This document shows, one piece after another, positions 5,839 to 6,589 of a DNA stretch of 6,589 bases. The DNA is taken from assembly GCA_964387625.1 (NCBI GenBank), contig CAYLWN010000043.1, forward strand, positions 1 through 6,589, written 5' to 3'. The notes under the pieces were generated by a model. It had not been told where the DNA came from, ran no database searches, and saw only the letters and a list, made by a program, of their open reading frames with translations. This DNA comes from CAYLWN01 sp964387625 (GTDB taxonomy: Bacteria; Patescibacteriota; Microgenomatia; UBA10105). Each line of letters begins with the position of its first letter. Within the stretch, counting starts at the first letter, position 1. The position numbers were made by a program, and so were the translations under genes.

Positions 5839-5861
5839 TATATTTACTATTAGTATAAAAT
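5839..5861 (+). promoter_or_regulatory. Candidate -10 region for the last gene
   Basis: Two candidates exist. TATATT (5839-5844) lies 10 bp after box 4, the same spacing as at box 3. TATAAAAT (5854-5861) is closer to consensus but 25 bp away. The second sits in ATTAGTATAAAATTA, which closely resembles ATTAGTAAAATTA at the DUF5666 promoter (5270-5282), so the two upstream regions may share ancestry. Either start would leave a leader that includes the Shine-Dalgarno at 5875-5886. Confidence 0.35.
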
Positions 5862-5874
5862 TAGTTTTTATTTA

Positions 5875-5886
5875 AAAGGAGGTGAT
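5875..5886 (+). promoter_or_regulatory. Near-perfect Shine-Dalgarno that decides the start of the last gene
   Basis: AAAGGAGGTGAT is complementary to essentially the full anti-Shine-Dalgarno tail of bacterial 16S rRNA (ATCACCTCCTTT). The in-frame GTG at 5882-5884 is part of this site, so it can hardly be the initiation codon. The core AGGAGG (5877-5882) is 8 bp before an ATT at 5891, an ideal spacing. Confidence 0.75.
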
Positions 5887-5890
5887 ATAT

Positions 5891-6379
5891 ATTAATAAGA
5901 AAATATTTATCGGTATTATTTCTGTAGCAATTATCGGAAGCGCGGTTTTGGGTATTTCAAAAGCTAATGCTCAAACCACACCAAATAATGTTTCAAATAT
6001 AATTCAAAAACTATCCCAAAGATTTGGACTGAATGAAAATGATGTGAAACAGGTTTTTGATCAGAATAGACAAGAACGTCAATCTCAAATGGAAACCAAA
6101 TTTGAGGAAAGATTAAATCAAGCTATAACTGATGGAAAAATTACTCAAGCACAAAAGGAGTTAATTTTGACAAAACATGAACAGTTACAAGCAGAAAGAA
6201 ATGCTAATTTGACCAATTGGCAAAATCTGACACCAGATCAAAGACGTACTGAAATGGAAAAACAACGAACAGATATGAAAACTTGGGCAACAGATAACGG
6301 AATTGATACAAGTTTTGTATTCGATGGTTTTGGAAAAATGGGTGGAAGAGGTATGGGAATGATGGGTCGGGGTTGGTAA
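5891..6379 (+). CDS. Secreted helical protein with Met/Gly-rich tail (DUF2680/Spy-like), probable ATT start
   Basis: From the ATT at 5891 the product is 162 residues. It begins MNKKIFIGIISVAIIGSAVL, a textbook signal peptide, with probable cleavage after ANA (residue 27). The mature part is Gln/Glu/Lys/Arg-rich and mostly helical: a segment at about 34-103 (LSQRFGLNENDVKQVFDQ, DGKITQAQKELI) resembles DUF2680/YckD proteins. A helix follows with LTPDQRR (113-119), reminiscent of the LTxxQ motif of Spy/CpxP periplasmic chaperones. The tail KMGGRGMGMMGRGW (149-162) has four Met and could bind soft metals such as Cu(I). There is no Cys. A GTG at 5882 would add three residues but lies inside the Shine-Dalgarno. 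An ATT start, or an ATG misread by one base, fits better, and the preceding DUF5666 gene also begins MNK after a similar leader. A chaperone or stress role under the nearby regulator is inference. Confidence 0.8.
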   Translation: MNKKIFIGIISVAIIGSAVLGISKANAQTTPNNVSNIIQKLSQRFGLNENDVKQVFDQNRQERQSQMETKFEERLNQAITDGKITQAQKELILTKHEQLQAERNANLTNWQNLTPDQRRTEMEKQRTDMKTWATDNGIDTSFVFDGFGKMGGRGMGMMGRGW

Positions 6380-6403
6380 AACATTTTTATCAATCATCGT
6401 AAA

Positions 6404-6437
6404 ATAACAACTTCCAGTAATCTCTGGAAGTTGTTAT
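6404..6437. terminator. Perfect 14-bp hairpin after the last gene, probable terminator
   Basis: ATAACAACTTCCAG (6404-6417) pairs perfectly with CTGGAAGTTGTTAT (6424-6437) around the loop TAATCT. It starts 24 bp after the stop codon. On the + strand no T-run follows (GTAACTA), whereas on the - strand the arm is followed by TTTACG. It may therefore act in both directions or serve as an RNA 3'-end stabiliser rather than a classical terminator. Confidence 0.65.
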
Positions 6438-6589
6438 GTAACTAAAAATATAATAGGAGCTTAATCTGAATGAACCAGTGAAGTATTTTATGTTAATTGT
6501 ATTCTTCGCTTTTTACCTTAATTAATGCAGTTTTTTAGATTTATAGATGATTGTAGTCTACTAGCAAAACGTGAATATTTATTGATAAT
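6438..6589. other. Terminal region without a supported gene
   Basis: This stretch is AT-rich. It contains an isolated perfect TATAAT (6449-6454), an AGGAG (6455-6459) and an ATG (6470) that stops after three codons. A GTG-started 15-codon hydrophobic ORF (VKYFMLIVFFAFYLN, 6478-6525) has no properly spaced ribosome site. On the - strand a frame open from the window edge ends with TAA at 6520-6518 after 23 codons and could be the tail of a convergent gene. I cannot support any of these as genes from what is visible. Confidence 0.4.

Noticed and set aside
5882..5890. GTG at 5882 as the start of the last gene
   Set aside because: The GTG is part of the AAAGGAGGTGAT Shine-Dalgarno and has no ribosome site of its own upstream. 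Initiation at the ATT at 5891 gives ideal spacing and a cleaner signal peptide.
6185..6397. Minus-strand open frame opposite the last gene
   Set aside because: It is antisense to the secreted protein and its composition (His/Ser/Cys-rich) is what the reverse complement of that gene would give.
6449..6525. Promoter plus tiny membrane peptide (TATAAT, AGGAG, GTG-started VKYFMLIVFFAFYLN)
   Set aside because: The AGGAG is 18 bases from the GTG, the nearer ATG stops after three codons, no -35 or operator box is present, and AT-rich DNA produces such hydrophobic frames by chance.
6518..6589. C-terminal tail of a convergent minus-strand gene (23 open codons)
   Set aside because: The open stretch is short, has no recognisable motif and is not long enough to exceed chance; it needs sequence beyond the window.
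1..6589. CRISPR array, tRNA/rRNA genes, insertion sequences or attachment sites
   Set aside because: No regularly spaced repeats, cloverleaf-like or rRNA-like segments, transposase motifs or flanking inverted repeats were seen.

Overview
The window is a low-GC bacterial segment. All seven complete genes lie on the + strand, all end in TAA, and gene spacing is very tight. Together with the particular mix of families (a MacAB-type exporter with separate ATPase and permease, a membrane-anchored DUF5666 protein and a small signal-peptide helical protein), this suggests a Candidate Phyla Radiation / Patescibacteria genome, perhaps of the Microgenomates type. That assignment is inference from gene content. 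UGA is not seen used as a sense codon (Trp is UGG), which argues against the code-25 Gracilibacteria/Absconditabacteria.

Layout. 1-201: an intergenic region that on the - strand carries the first codons of a probable membrane or secreted protein leaving the window (53 to <1). A possible 19-codon mini-ORF overlaps that start by ATGA. 202-1917: an OmpR-family response regulator and its sensor histidine kinase, with no bases between stop and start. 1972-5189: a three-gene exporter operon made of a MacA-like adaptor, a MacB/LolD-class ATPase and a MacB-like permease. 5304-5750: an anchored DUF5666 protein, followed by a strong intrinsic terminator at 5782-5814. 5891-6379: a secreted helical protein with a Met/Gly-rich tail, followed by a perfect 14-bp hairpin. 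6438-6589: no gene that I can support.

The most interesting signal is regulatory. A direct repeat with consensus TNTCAGCTNTTTNTCAG, whose TCAG half-sites lie exactly 11 bp apart, stands just upstream of each of the four transcription units: 163-179, 1931-1947, 5248-5264 and, in slightly degenerate form, 5812-5828. A plausible -10 hexamer follows 8-10 bp downstream of each. This is the architecture of OmpR/PhoB-family binding sites, so I infer that the response regulator encoded here controls its own operon, the exporter and the two small envelope proteins. That would make the window one self-contained envelope-stress or efflux regulon. The first two promoters place the likely transcript start at or next to the ATG (leaderless), with no Shine-Dalgarno. 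The last two have leaders with good Shine-Dalgarno sequences. The last gene appears to start at a non-canonical ATT.

How the parts may work together: the kinase senses an unknown envelope signal and phosphorylates the regulator at Asp51. The regulator then raises expression of the exporter and of the two exported accessory proteins. The substrate is not visible from the sequence. Metal ions, peptides and lipophilic compounds are all possible.
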